Source: Chlorops oryzae (taxonomy: Eukaryota > Arthropoda > Insecta > Diptera > Chloropidae). From it: a stretch of DNA of 64,000 nt. The notes under the pieces were generated by a model. It did not search any database, had not been told where the DNA came from, and saw only the letters and a list, made by a program, of their open reading frames with translations. The translations under genes and the position numbers were made by a program. The DNA lies in assembly GCA_020466095.1 (NCBI GenBank), contig CM035807.1, positions 48,473,004 through 48,537,003 of the forward strand, written 5' to 3'. Below, one piece after another: positions 21,906 through 33,566 of the stretch (position 1 is its first letter; each line of letters opens with the position of its first letter).

Positions 21906-22218
21906 CTTTATCACAGATGATGACATTGAACTTTCAAATGGAGTTCAAATCGATTGTCCTGACCTAAACGATCAGAAGACAGCGGTCTCAAACGAACTTC
22001 ATCTATATCTAAGAGACCCGTTAACTGGAAACGAAATTTAGCAGAAATATGGTTTTTTGAAAGAAGCTTCAAAATTGTTCAATACAGCTTTGACATCATC
22101 GGCACCTGTAGAACGGCTGTTCTCTTTCGCGGGAATCATCAACAGCCCAAGAAGGCATTCATTGACAGACTTTTCGTTTGAAAAATTAGTTATTCTCAAA
22201 GCGAATGCTAATTTGTAG
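21856..22218 (+). pseudogene. hAT transposase C-terminal (dimerisation) remnant
   Basis: The frame from ~21856 reads to TAG at 22039, then resumes after the stop with the hAT C-terminal signature SSAPVERLFSFAGII, RRHSLTDFSFEKLVILKAN and a stop near 22216. The N-terminal BED finger and RNase H-like core are missing, so it is not functional. Confidence 0.85.
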
Positions 22219-22905
22219 TTAATTGTTCTTCATATACGTTATTATGAAATTATATGTAAAAATGAACAAGTGCTAGTGTTTCTTATTTGAAAAGTTTCGA
22301 AAAACTATGTTATTCAATTAGAAATTGAATATAATTAAATGTAGTACAGCGAGGGGCCCATATGTCCTTGCCTATGACATCGCAATGTAAAATTCGCCTG
22401 TCGAAAGTATTGCCGGTGGTTTGACGAGGGGTGGTCCTAACCACAGGTGGCCGGTGAATTCACTTGTCCGGTGCCGGTCCCACGGACTATAGGGAAACTT
22501 TGGAAAAACGATGTTATTCAATTACAAATTGAAAATAATTAAAATTAATAAAAAAAAAAAATCAGAACAAATCAAAAATAATCAAAAAAAATCAAAACAC
22601 CCAAAAATAATCAGGAAAAATAAAAAATAATCAAAAAAAAATCAAAAATATTCAAAAATAATCTAAAATTAATCGGGATTATTTTTTGATTATTTTTTGA
22701 TTTTTTCTGATTTTTTTCATTAATCTGAAATAATCCTGATTATTTCATGATTATTTGGTAATCGCAATCATTGATTAATATAGGTCATACAAAAATAATC
22801 ATTAAATAATCACTATTTCACTCATAAGAAAAAAATAATCTGATTAATTAATCATTAATTAAATAATCATTATTTAACAGGTCTGGCTAAAATATACTAA
22901 CATAT

Positions 22906-24850
22906 CTATGCGTTCAAAGCCATCTTGAATTTCGATCCAATACGAACGTGGCGCCATGTCAGCATTGTGAACTTCAGCCTTGATCGAGCTTTGCCTGCTG
23001 TGGCGATACCATGTTTTCTCCCCTCCTTCAAATAACCCCAGAATTTTCCACTTCTATCGTAGTAATGCTTCTCCTTAGCATTTTTATTTGATATGTTCGC
23101 TTTGATTTTTGGGACCACTCGTGATTGAATCAAACGGTGCTGGCTGGGATAAGTGTACTAGTTTTTCTGCCAAGTTTTGCACGAGCACGATTTTAATATA
23201 TTGATGCACTCACTTGCTGTCTTGGATTTCACTAGAAAAATATCCAAAAAACGAGGGTAAAGATCGCCGACTATAAGGTAAGTCTTTCCAGCAAATTCGC
23301 AGATGTCAACTCCCAGCTTGCTGAATGGTAACTGTGGCGTTTCATGTGAGAGCAGTGGTTCCTTAACATTTGCTGATCGATCGCCACATTTGACAATCAT
23401 GCTTTCCACATTGTCATGGATTCTTGGCCAATATACTAAATTGCACTTTTCTTTGTTTTTTCGATACCGAGGTTGGATGCATGTAGCTGCGAAAGGATTT
23501 CAGGACCAAGTAAATAATGTCATTTTCCAGTTACAAATAATATCGTATTGTTAGTCCTTTTTATTGTTTGACCAACCTTCAACTAGTATCTTCCGAAATT
23601 CCGCTAGACATTTATAATTTCTTAGTTCATTTTTTGAACTGGGCAGTCTTTCCGGAGTCATGTTGACGGTGTGTATGAATTCGTTAAGGTCTTCAATTTC
23701 TACGGATGTGTTTTCCTTACCGTAGTAGTGCGATAAGAAGTCTGCAACGTACAGCTCTTTTCCTGGAACATGAAACCAATTAATATCATATTTTGTCAAG
23801 CTGAGTTTTATTACCTGAAGGAATTTTACTATAACTTTTTTTCATTGTTTGGACGAGTGGCTTATGGTCGCTTCTTATTGTGACCTTTTTTCTATAAATA
23901 CAACAGTGGAATTTTCTGCATGCGAAAATGTCTGTTAAGAATTCTTTCTCGATTTGTACATTGTTTACATAGCCACTGGCTAACCATTTTGCATGAGGCA
24001 GCAACCCACTCCTTTGAAATTCAAATCAATGCTTCAAATATACGACAAAACATTCACATCAGCTCCGGTATCCAACTTGAAATTTATAATCGTTTCTTGT
24101 ATGCAAAATTTCTCATACCATATCTTTCTTTCTTTACTATTTACTGAAATGTTGTGCAAGCAAATATCGGAATCGCTGGCTTCAATGTCGCTGCTCTGTT
24201 TTATTTCTTGCACTTTTGAAGTAAAGCAAGCAAAACTGAAAAGTTAAAGCTGACCGCAATTGTTTCAACGTTTTGCAAAAGCAAGGTACTTACGATATGT
24301 GTGTGTGACTTTGCAAAACCGGCAATTTGTTATTTGCTGTTATTGTTGTCTGCTAAATTCTGATTTTCGTCTTTGTGAAACCGGTTTCTTTTGTTTGTGT
24401 CAATTTTTGATTTCGCTATGCTTTGCTTATCCCTGCTATGGACCTTGATGGACTTATTTTACATTTCGTTCGCAAGCATTTCCACTAATTCCAAGTCACG
24501 AGATATTTCGATAGCATTATTTAAAGTAAACTCATGTGTTTGAGCAACTTCTTACGTAATTTGTTGTTGTTGGCTCCAGTGAAGATTTTGTATCGCACAA
24601 TTCCATTGTACAAGTATCAACAATTTTTTACTTTTTTTTTAAATGTAGAAGATTAGATTCAACTGATTACCCTTCTTTCTGTTTTCTGGCATTTAATTTA
24701 AAAGCTTCATACACTTTATTCTTTTTTGGGGTCCAATAACCTTCAACTGCCGGTACGACGTATTTGTAATTTGCTTTCTGCTTTGCCCTAAGAGGCTAGG
24801 TATTAAGAATTTCTATAATATAGGAGCCACAACCATTTGAAAATATCGCA
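22906..24850 (-). mobile_element. mag-like Ty3 element remnant
   Basis: Minus strand, right to left: a capsid-like segment (YEAFKLNARKQKEG near 24700), a zinc-knuckle relic (CRFCKVTHTY near 24320), a protease site (FKLDTGADVNVLS near 24075), then directly RNase H (23786-24004, with SDHKPL), the linker (FHVPGKELYVADFLS), an integrase core start (LGVDICEFAGKTYLIV near 23300) and a tail. The reverse transcriptase palm is deleted between protease and RNase H. The duplicated GCTAAAAT of the hAT insertion lies at its left edge. Confidence 0.7.
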
Positions 24851-25943
24851 ATTTTTTGTGCTGGTTTTCGATTATGCAATTCGATAGCAACCGCGAAAAT
24901 GTAGTAGTTTTGCTTAAAAACGCCAATTTTCAGCGAGATTCCCATCAAGTTTTAGCGGATCGGGAAGTCGAATGTCAAAACTCATTTTGACTATTATTGG
25001 GCAACTCTTATAGGTCATCCCTTTCCTGTAGCTTGATATCCATCGGGTTTCTGTCAGATTCACTCCTCTGTCTAGTTCTTACCATAATTACTTCCACACG
25101 GCTACGGCATGTGCTACACTCATGATGTAAAGTTAGCAACTGAGTCTTCACTCTGTTTTAAGCTATGTTCACACGAGTAATCGCTAGAGCGTACATTGGG
25201 TGCTTAACTAAGTGTTTAACACTTCTTAACAAAGTTCGAGGTTGGGGACCACACTACCAACCCACCATTTAACACCCGAGAATATTAATTTAACACGCCG
25301 CAGTCTTCGTCAAGAAAAATGTATGAAAGGACCATCGGACTGTTATTAACTCGTTTGCTAACTCTTTATCCACCACGTTTTTAATATATCATGCATTTAA
25401 GGGTTAGCAAAATCATTTATATCGAAAATTTTTCCACAATTGGTTAAGTGGGCAACCCATGAAACGCTAGAAAACACATTTGTTTTAACTTTAAAAAAAA
25501 AAAATATATTATTGCTTATGTTAAGGAACTTTCCGATGTTTTCCCAATTGAATACGCCGTCTAAATGCTTTAGTGTGAATAAATAAAGAGAAAGGTAAAA
25601 TGGATTTTCAATCTTTTATTAAAGTAAAGTCCTTATTATTTATTTACAAATTTTTATCTTATTATAACTCCTAGCCAACACTCAACACAAAAAGCTCTCT
25701 TCCAAGTCTCGATCTTCTACTCTTATTGAAAGAAAGTGTGGATGCAACATTTCCCAATCGATGCTAGGCGATTTTGCATAGTAGCGGGTTGAAACTTCTA
25801 GAACTATTTCTTAAGTTCTAAGCTGACCTGCGCATGCAATCGTTTTGCTGTTGTTGTTTTCTGCCTCAATAAGCCAGATTGTACTTCAAGCTGAAACAGG
25901 TGTTACAATTGTTCCTTGCGTTGGGAAACTCGATTGAAGTCAG
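24851..25943. other. Unassigned intergenic or intronic repeats
   Basis: Contains the direct repeat 25161-25217 shared with 19658-19714. The remainder (25250-25940) has no recognised frame. A possible LTR-like stretch near 25600-25910 could not be bounded. Confidence 0.3.
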
Positions 25944-25946
25944 TTA

Positions 25947-26363
25947 AGGCTTGTTCAGACGCTACGTGTTTCAGCTCTCATTCGTGTTTCGGGGCCGAAA
26001 CAAGAACCAAACACTTGTTTCGCCATACAAATTTTGACATCCGAAACACTTTGAAACTACGTGTTTCAGATCGAAACAAGTAGCGAAACAAGTAAAAATT
26101 GCTATCATCCCTAATTTAATCGATTGTTATCGGGAAAAGAAGTAAAGATCAAAAGAAAAATTACTATACATGCGATCTAAATTCATTCACATTTCTTTTC
26201 CACTCTCAAAGGGGGCAAGAATTACTATATCCAAACATTTTGAAAAACAAATAAGACGAAGAAGAGGAAAACGAAACACGAATGACTACGTCTGAACGAG
26301 TAGTTTCGCATTCGTGTTTCATGAAACGAAACGCATGTTTCGGAGCTCCGTCTGAACAAGCCT
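25947..26363. mobile_element. PIF/Harbinger-type MITE with TTA duplication
   Basis: A 417-bp element. Termini AGGCTTGTTCAGACG and its exact complement, flanked by TTA on both sides (25944-25946 and 26364-26366). The TWA 3-bp duplication is typical of PIF/Harbinger. The interior repeats the words GAAACA and TGTTTC many times. No coding frame. Confidence 0.85.
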
Positions 26364-26366
26364 TTA

Positions 26367-26903
26367 TTGTTTATGTTGTTTCGTCGCTGGCCAAAAATGA
26401 TCGTCATATTGTTATTGTTGTTGCAGACGGTCTTGGATAAACTGCCTGCTTTAATGGAGACCATATCGAATAATGCTGAATGCTCGTGAGTCGAGTATTG
26501 ACTACCAACACTTAGTATCGAATGTCTAGTGGTGTTACAATGTGGCGTACTTATGAAATATAACAAATGAGTAACTCACGCTCATTAAACGTGTTTTAAA
26601 ATCTATATATGGGACATTCCAGCTAAACGGAGAAAAAAATTGGTAAAACTTGGGGATTTTTATTGATTAAACTGAAAGAAGAGACTCTTACCTTTCATGG
26701 GTTTGCAGTGAGCCGATGTAGGTAGACGAAGCTAACTTTTTTTTTCTCCAACGAAAATTGCAAAAACTTCATTTTTAGTGCACTTTTGTATCGCACATAT
26801 CTATTCAACCACTCACGTTAATCAGTTAGTTTATATTTTTGTGAAACATTAAATGCTATATTTAAATTATAATAACCATCAAACTGCATAAGCAAACATT
26901 TCA
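26367..26903. other. Unassigned sequence
   Basis: No convincing gene or repeat boundary. AT-rich from 26580. Confidence 0.3.
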
Positions 26904-27561
26904 GGTTGAACTTCTCCCTGATGGGATCAAACTAAAAGGTAGGGAGATACATCCCATCTACTCGCTTCACTGCCTGCTGAATAGAAAAGTAGTAGGCGAG
27001 GAACCGCTTAAACGTAAGCTCCCTGTTCAGTGTACCAACTGCCAAGAATATGGACATACCAAGTCTTACTGCAAACTTCCATCCATTTGCGTTCTATGTG
27101 CCAAAATCCATACCTCCGATAAATTCACTGAAGATAAATCTAATCAAGATGCCAGAAAGTGCTCTAATTGCGGTGACTGCCACACAGCCAATTATAGAGG
27201 CTGCCCAGTCTTTTCCGCTTTAACACAAAAAATGGGAACTTCTAATCAAAAACACCGAGTCCAAACTTATAACGCCCCAAACTTCCAATTTGATCAATTC
27301 CCACTATTGCCATCAAACACAGCCGCTCTCTCGAAACCAAACACAGCGAAAACTCCTCATATTAATTACGCAAACGTGTTAAGCCAATCTACGAAAACTT
27401 CTACAACCTCGGCTCCAGCTCCGGGTTTGGAAGCAATGCTCTCTTCCTTCACAGCGAAAATGGACAGATTCATGGACTTCATGCAAAATATGTTGAATAA
27501 TATGATGCAAAGTGTGATGCAAAGCCAAAGCCTAATTGTTGAGTTACTAAGATCAAAATGA
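26904..27561 (+). pseudogene. Jockey ORF1, gag-like with zinc knuckles
   Basis: Readable from FQVELLPDGIKLKGREI near 26904 without its own start codon. It carries three knuckles: CTNCQEYGHTKSYC, CVLCAKIHTSDKF and CSNCGDCHTANYRGC. The rest is polar with a C-terminal Met-rich helix, and it stops TGA at 27559-27561. It binds element RNA in the family. 5' truncated, otherwise an open frame. Confidence 0.8.
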
Positions 27562-28390
27562 ACTCTATTACAATATGCCACTGGAACGCCAACGGCATGC
27601 GCCAACACATCCTACAAATCACAAAATTCCTTAACCGAAACAACATTGACATCCTGCTCATTTCCGAGACTCATTTAACTCACAAAAACTGCATCAGAAT
27701 CCATGGCTACAAATTTTACCATACAATTCACCCAGACGGTAAAGCCCATGGCGGCACTGCCGTTATCATTAAAAATACTATAGCTCATTATCAACTGCAA
27801 AATTACTCTACTAATTATCTGCAAGCTACCTCTATACGCGTATACTCTGCTTTAGATAAAACCATTTTTTCCGCTATCTACTGTCCACCGAGATTTGCTG
27901 TCACCACAGAACAGTTTCGTAAATTCTTCGATGACCTTGGACCCAAATTTCTGGCTGCTGGAGACTTTAACGCCAAGCATCCTTTCTGGGGCTCTAGGCT
28001 GACTACCCCAAAAGGACGACAATTATTTGCTGCACTAGGTCGTGATCTTGACATTATATCTTCTGGGCATCCCACCTACTGGCCAACAGATATTAAACAA
28101 ACACCTGATTGAATCGACTTTGGAGTTACTAAAGGATTAAAACGTACTGATATAATAGCTACTCCATCATATGATCTATGCTCAGACCATACTGATATAA
28201 TAGCTACTCCATCATATGATCTATGCTCAGACCATTCTCCTGTTATCCTTAGCCTACTCCATTTTAATACAACTCTATTTCAAACGCGGAAAAATTATTT
28301 TATAAATTGGAGAACTTACAAAAATATTATTTGTAAGGAAATTAACAACGAAATTCTCATTCAGTCATACAAACAAATTGATGATGCAGT
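27558..28390 (+). pseudogene. Jockey ORF2 endonuclease part
   Basis: Starts at ATG 27558. An APE-type endonuclease: CHWNANGM, then LLISETHL (catalytic Glu), AIYCPPR, AGDFNAKHPFWGS and the SDH motif. TGA at 28110 breaks it. The same frame then continues and includes an exact in-frame 45-bp tandem duplication (units at 28146 and 28191) that doubles the TDIIATPSYDLCSDH segment. The frame is cut at 28390 by the LTR-element insertion. Confidence 0.85.
28387..28390. repeat. Target-site duplication CAGT (left)
   Basis: CAGT at 28387-28390 matches 33857-33860 and flanks the CsRn1-clade element. Confidence 0.85.
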
Positions 28391-28680
28391 TGTAAGGGAA
28401 ATGATATCAAGTGATCCCAATAAAAGGATATTGATTCCTTGATCCTTTATTAGGATTCTTGATTCCTTATTACGAAGTATAAGATCCTTTTCAAGAATTC
28501 AGCTCAATATATAAAATAAATATTCAAACTGAATTTATATCGAATCTATATTTTATTTTTAACAAATCAACAATAAAGAAAAGTAAATTTTTAGAAAGCA
28601 AAGTAATCATGATTAAACTAAAAATATTATTAATACGATATAAAAAATGTAAGCTATTGAAATTGTTGTGACTTCTCACA
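28391..28680 (-). repeat. 3' LTR of the CsRn1-clade element
   Basis: 290 bp, starting TGTAAGGGAAATGATATC and ending TTCTCACA in window orientation. It pairs with 33567-33856 with only a few substitutions (for example near 28527-28531). Confidence 0.93.
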
Positions 28681-28898
28681 CTACCCCCTTTGCAGTGCGA
28701 AACGTACGGTATGATTTTCGTTTATGTGTGGTTCGCACGATATTTCTATGTATGCCGGTTTGATACGATCCACAGATACGGTGTCTTCGAGTGCTCCTTT
28801 TTTTATGATAAAATATTTGGCATTTCGTTTCACTACAGGATATGGGCCAGAATATTTTGGTTGTAAGGGTTTTTGTGTGTGGTCATTTCGGAGCCATA
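28681..28898 (-). pseudogene. Integrase C-terminal (GPY/F) part of the CsRn1-clade pol
   Basis: Minus-strand residues WLRNDHTQKPLQPKYSGPY, then a VDRIKPAY end: the GPY/F module and C-terminus of integrase. It is separated from the rest of pol by the TA-flanked insert 28899-29803. Without the insert the frame would be continuous. Confidence 0.85.
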
Positions 28899-29092
28899 CC
28901 CAGTAGTCAGTAGGTCGCCCCCGATATTTGTGACATGCCAAAGTTCCAGTCCTTGAAGACTAGCCATTTCACCTACCACATGAACCTGAAAGAGTAGATA
29001 GGCCTCAGCTCACATTTCCCTATTCGCTGCGTATGATTGTTTTTGCTGTTGTCTGCTTTTACGTCGCATTCTGATCATTTGCCCGTCAAGCG

Positions 29093-29166
29093 TTCGATAG
29101 CGCAGTGGTTCAAACTATGACTCCATAGCCGGGAGGTTCGGGGTTCAATCCCTGCGGGCGGCGAGA
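29093..29166 (+). ncRNA. tRNA-like segment 1 with A and B boxes
   Basis: 74-nt tRNA-like sequence. A box TAGCGCAGTGG at 29098-29108, B box GGTTCAATCC at 29142-29151, spacing normal for a Pol III type 2 promoter. The acceptor and T stems do not pair well, so it is probably a SINE-like tRNA derivative rather than a working tRNA. Confidence 0.55.
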
Positions 29167-29400
29167 ATTTTTCCTAATTTTTTTAATTTTTTTGTAAATT
29201 AGAGTTTTTTTTTTGTTCATAGTTCAGTTATTTTGGAAGACAAACATTTTCCCTAAATATTTAAGGTTTTATTATTATTTTTTTTTTAATGGTTCATTTT
29301 CAAGTAAACAATTTTTGGAGTGAAAAAATTCGTTAAATACGTTTCCAAAATCTGAGCAACGCTAAACTCAAGTGAGCATTTTGACCATGAAATTAAATTC

Positions 29401-29474
29401 GTTCGTTTAGCGTAATGGTTAAGCCGTTCGCCAGCGATCTGTAGGTCAGCGGTTCGAGGCTCGGTGGAGGCGAG
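29401..29474 (+). ncRNA. tRNA-like segment 2 with A and B boxes
   Basis: A second 74-nt segment of the same design: A box TAGCGTAATGG at 29408-29418, B box GGTTCGAGGCT at 29451-29461, ending GGCGAG like segment 1. Probably a diverged duplicate. Not a confident functional tRNA. Confidence 0.5.
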
Positions 29475-29803
29475 AAAACTTTAAGAGAAGCTAAGATAAA
29501 AAGATTTAAAATAAAAAATAGATAAACAAAAAAATATAAATTAATAAAATAAATAAATTTAAAAAAAGTCAAAACAAAAAATGAAATTTTTCTTTTTTCT
29601 CAGTCGCTGGTGCTAGGCCATTTTCCTGCCCCTTTTCGCTAGCGAAAAGGCTCGCCAACGAAGGCGTATAAACGGACGACCCGCCCATGGCAATGACATC
29701 ACAATGTTAAATGGGACAGCGTTTTGGATAGCCGATGGACGCGTCCATGCCACCATGGACTGGTGAAAACACCAGTGTTTGGGTGGCTCAGTTGACTACT
29801 GGG

Positions 29804-32705
29804 TATATGTGAGCTCGTGCTCAAGTCCTTATTAATGAAAGGCGTAGTATTAGAATAATGAGAGGGTGAAATGGGCTGGAAGGTAGAAATTGTATATCGT
29901 AGATTAGTTAAAAATTCCGCTGTTGATCTTGACGTGTTTTTTGAATCGAAAAATTCTCCTGGTAGATGAAGTGGTTCGCCGTAAACAATTTCTGCACTAG
30001 ATGTGTTAAGATCGTGTTTAAATGCAGCACGAAGTCCTAGTAACACAGTTGACAGTGATTGAGTCCATGGTATGCTTTTATGACTAGATAAAGCAGTTTT
30101 AAGTGTCCGATTGAACCTTTCGACTAATCCGTTTGCTTGCGGGTGGTAAGCTGTGGTGTGTTTCATATTTGATCCAATAAGAGCTGTTAAATCGTGAAAC
30201 ATTGCTGATGTGAACTGCGCTCCTCTGTCCGTGTAAATGTTGTCCGGACATCCGAATCTTGATATCCATCCGTCGTAGAACTTTCTGGAGACTGTTGAAG
30301 ATGTGATGTTTTCCATTGGGATTGCCTCAGGCCATCTAGTAAAACGATCGATAATTGTGAGAATATAGCGAAATCCTTCAGATTGCGGTAAGGGTCCTAT
30401 AATATCGATGTGTACGTCAGCGAACCTGCGTGAAGGGAGTTGAAACTTTCCGATCACAGATTTTGTGTGTCGTGTTGTTTTAGCCGATTGACAATTCAAG
30501 CAAGTTTTAGTCCATTGAGCGATGTCACGATTCATTGAAGGCCATACAAAGCGCTCTGAAATGAGTTTTTGAGTAACTTTATGACTTGGGTGTGACATAT
30601 TATGGATTTGGTCGAAAACTATCCGTCGTAGTGCTGGTGGAATAAAGGGACGAACTTTGCTTGTTGAGACGTCACAATAAATGGGGTTTTGTGAATTGGC
30701 TATTTGCATTGGCTTCAGAGTAAGATTCGAGTTCGATTTCATTAATATCTTCAATTCGTCATCTTCTTCTTGTTGTTTGGATAGTTGCTGATAATTAAAA
30801 GAAGATATCTCTGTTATTCTTGACAGTGCATCAGCTACAACATTATCATGGCCAGATATATGTCGAATGTCAGTGGTAAACTGACTTATGTAATCGAGAT
30901 ATCGGAAACGTCTTTGAGTTAGTTTTTCGGATTTTTGCTTGAATGCAAAACAAAGTGGTTTGTGATCCGTAAATAGAGTGAATGATCGTCCTTCTAGCAT
31001 GTAGCTGAAATGTTGTATAGCCATATATGCTGCTAGTAATTCGCGATCATATGTGCTATATTTTGATTGTGCTGGACTTAATTTTTTTGAAAAAAAATGC
31101 TAAAGGTTGCCAGGATTGGTCGACTAACTGTTCAACAACACCGCCTATTGCGAAATCAGAAGCATCTACTTTAAGAGCGATTGTTGTTTGTGCAACTGGA
31201 TGAGAGAGTAGCGTAGCTTGCGAAAGTTGTGATTTGATTTTTTCGAACGCTTTTTTAGATTTCTCAGTCCAGACGATAGGACGCTTGTCTTTTTTCTTTG
31301 CACCTTGAAGGTATGCATTCAGAGGTGCTTGAATTTCAGCAGCATTTGGCAGGAATCTTCTGTAAAAGTTCATCATAGCCAAAAATTGACGCATTTCTGA
31401 GACGGTTGTTGGTTTAGGGAACTTGATAATTCTTTCAACTTTCGTATCCATTGGCAAAAGTCCTTGAGTGGTGATTTTGTAACCTAGAAAATTTACTTCA
31501 GGAAGACCAAACTTACATTTCTCTTGATTGAGAACTATTCCATACTCGTTAAAACGGTGAAAAATGATACGTAGGTGGTTAACATGTTCTTCTGGATTTT
31601 TAGACGCGATTAAAACATCGTCTAAATAACAAAAAACAAAATCTAATCCACGTAGCACCGTATCCATGAGACGTTGGAAAGTCTGTGCTGCGTTTCTTAA
31701 ACCGAATGGCATTTTAAGATATTCGTAAAGACCAAATGGTGTGATGATAGCAGTTTTGCTTATGTCATCAGAAAACACATCGACCTGATGATACGCTCGT
31801 ACCAAATCCAGAGTAGAAAATATCGTGCATCCATGCAGATTGATATTGCAGTCTGTCAAAAAAGGAATGTTATACCGATCTGGGGAAGTTTGACTATTAA
31901 GATGTCTATAGTCTCCGCAGCATCTCCAAGATCCATCCTTTTTGGGAACTAAATGTAGTGCGCTTGCCCATTGAGATTTTGAGGGTCGAATAATGCCAAG
32001 CTCCATTAAATTCTCAAACTCTTTTTTTGCGGCTTGTAACCTGTTAGTGTCCAGCCTTCGACATCTTGCGTGGCAGGGAGGTCCGGAGGTTTCAATATGA
32101 TGATATATGGTGTGTTGAGGAAGCCGTTTCAACGCATTGGACATCGTACAAATATCTGGGAAGCTTGATAATAATTTGGTGTAAGGTGATTCGTCCATAA
32201 GGATTGCAGTAATTCGAAAGGACGGTTGCTTGTCGCCGTATGCCTGCGTCTTGATGAGTGTCTTGCCATCGACAATTTCCTGCTTTTTTAAATCCGGTAA
32301 TAGATGAAAATGTGTAAGGAAATCGGATCCAATTATTGCCTTGGTAACATCAGCTACTACAAAACTCCATTTGAAATTACGACGAAGACCAAAATCGATA
32401 GAGAGTGTAATGGTACCGAAAGTTTGTATTTGTGTACCGTTGGCCGCATATAGGCTTATTGGAAAATCATTGTTGCAGATGAAGACAGGTTTTTTGATAA
32501 AGGATTTGGGCACAACTGACAAGTCCGCACCAGTGTCGATGAGAAAGTGTTGCTTTGAGTTACGATCACGAATGAAAAGGCGGCTGAAATTGATTGTGGA
32601 ACATTCGGATGCCGCGTGGTCCGAATCACTGTTTAGTTTTTTGAAAATGAACATGGTTTGATGCACTTCAAGGCTTTCTCCTTGAAGTTGTTGTGATACC
32701 AACAC
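29804..32705 (-). pseudogene. CsRn1-clade pol: protease, RT, RNase H, integrase
   Basis: The minus-strand frame at 32705-31056 holds the retropepsin site FLIDTGADLSVV, RT (PFGLRNAAQTFQR, catalytic FCYLDDVLIAS, FLGY) and the start of RNase H. One extra base in an A8 run (31090-31097) shifts the frame. The following frame, from 31024 down, holds RNase H TDHKPL, the HHCC integrase module (H near 30595, CLNCQ near 30500) and the integrase core with both Asp residues (DIIGPL, TDRGAQF) and Glu (NGLVERFNR). Only this indel and the 28899-29803 insertion spoil pol. Confidence 0.93.
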
Positions 32706-33470
32706 CAGCCTTTAGTTTTTTGATCGGCTGTTTGAACGACGTCGTTGACGATTTACCGATTGGTTTGGAGAATCTGTTCGAGATTGACGATATTCTGCAC
32801 GAGATCTTGTTGAGCATTCGTCAAAACGTTTTTCTAGTGCTTCAACTTTAGCTAAGAGGCTAGATGTAGTAGAGTCACTCGAGATTACAGAAATTGATGG
32901 AGCAATATATTCCAGAACTTTGTCTGCTTGTTCTGCAATGTCGTCCAGTGTTCCTTTGTTGCCGACCAAAATGGCGCGTACGTTCTCAGGCATTTGATCC
33001 ATAAATAGCGCTTTTAAGATGGATTCGCTTACGTGACTACCACCAGAGTTGCGCATGAATTGGAGGTAGTGCGTAGGTTTCTGGTTTCCAATTGCGTTAC
33101 CTGTGAGTAACCTCTTTAATTTCTTTTCGTCGGATTCGGCAAATGTGTTGATAAGCTTTCTTTTTAAAGCTTCATATTTACAGCCATCTGCTGGTGGAGA
33201 TAGGACGATGTCGCTTACGAATTCCAAAGTACCCATGTCTAAATTGCATAGTATGTGGTCAAATTTCGTGTCACCGCGTGTTATTCTGTTTACTCTGAAA
33301 AGAGTCTCAACTTGGACAAACCATAGGATGGGGTTTCCTTTCCAAAATGGTGGAATCTTTAATGCTGTTATCGTAGCAGCTTCTTGAAGATTTAAAAATC
33401 GATTCATTGTAGCCGTTGGCATCGAATCGTTTGCGTCTGGTTCTCGAACTGGCGAATTTTCGACAGGCAT
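32640..33470 (-). pseudogene. CsRn1-clade gag
   Basis: The likely start is Met at 33470, the first after the primer site. Upstream codons of the open frame lie in the LTR. The capsid has the CsRn1 signature PPFWKGNPILWFVQVETLF, then TKFDHIL and LFMDQMPENVRAIL. The CHCC-type zinc finger typical of this clade (C-Y-H ... K-C ... P-C) is present at about 32650-32708 but in the next frame, so a one-base lesion precedes it near 32720. Confidence 0.85.
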
Positions 33471-33566
33471 TCTGTGTCCTATATGTATCCTTGATGTTCG
33501 GGATTTGATCCTAAGCGTTCGATGTTCGGGACTTGATCCGGAGCGTTCGATGTTCGGGGTCACCAA
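33471..33566 (-). other. Primer binding site and leader repeats
   Basis: Immediately inside the 5' LTR lies TGGTGACCCCGA (minus strand), complementary to the tRNA-Trp 3' end. Then a ~31-bp unit (CGAACGCT..GATCAA.TCCCGAACAT) is repeated about 2.5 times. Confidence 0.75.

Larger units (their letters stand above)
20160..22885 (+). mobile_element. hAT element with ~0.5 kb inverted termini
   Basis: The 2,726-bp element starts CAGACCTGTTAAAT and ends with the complement ATTTAACAGGTCTG. It is flanked by the exact 8-bp duplication GCTAAAAT (20152-20159 and 22886-22893), the hAT hallmark. The termini are long inverted arms (about 20160-20689 and 22345-22885), far longer than the usual 10-30 bp. A hAT dimerisation-domain coding remnant lies inside. 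Confidence 0.93.
28899..29803. mobile_element. 905-bp TA-flanked element carrying two tRNA-like segments
   Basis: Inserted in integrase. The ends are CCCAGTAGTCA and its complement TGACTACTGGG, flanked by TA (28897-28898 and 29804-29805), and removing it restores the integrase reading frame across the site. The interior is AT-rich and non-coding, with two tRNA-like segments about 310 bp apart. A TA duplication fits a Tc1/mariner-type non-autonomous element. The end sequence was not matched to a named family. Confidence 0.75.

Noticed and set aside
20160..22885. A CRISPR-like array from the 46-bp repeats
   Set aside because: Units are contiguous without spacers, in a eukaryotic transposon.
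24260..24448. Cys-rich + strand frame as a possible Scamp membrane exon
   Set aside because: No SCAMP motif (such as CWYRP), and the minus strand reads as gag zinc-knuckle remnant.
29093..29166. A functional tRNA gene
   Set aside because: A and B boxes are present, but the acceptor and T stems pair poorly and it lies inside a mobile insert.
32341..32661. 106-codon + strand frame
   Set aside because: Antisense of the CsRn1-clade protease.
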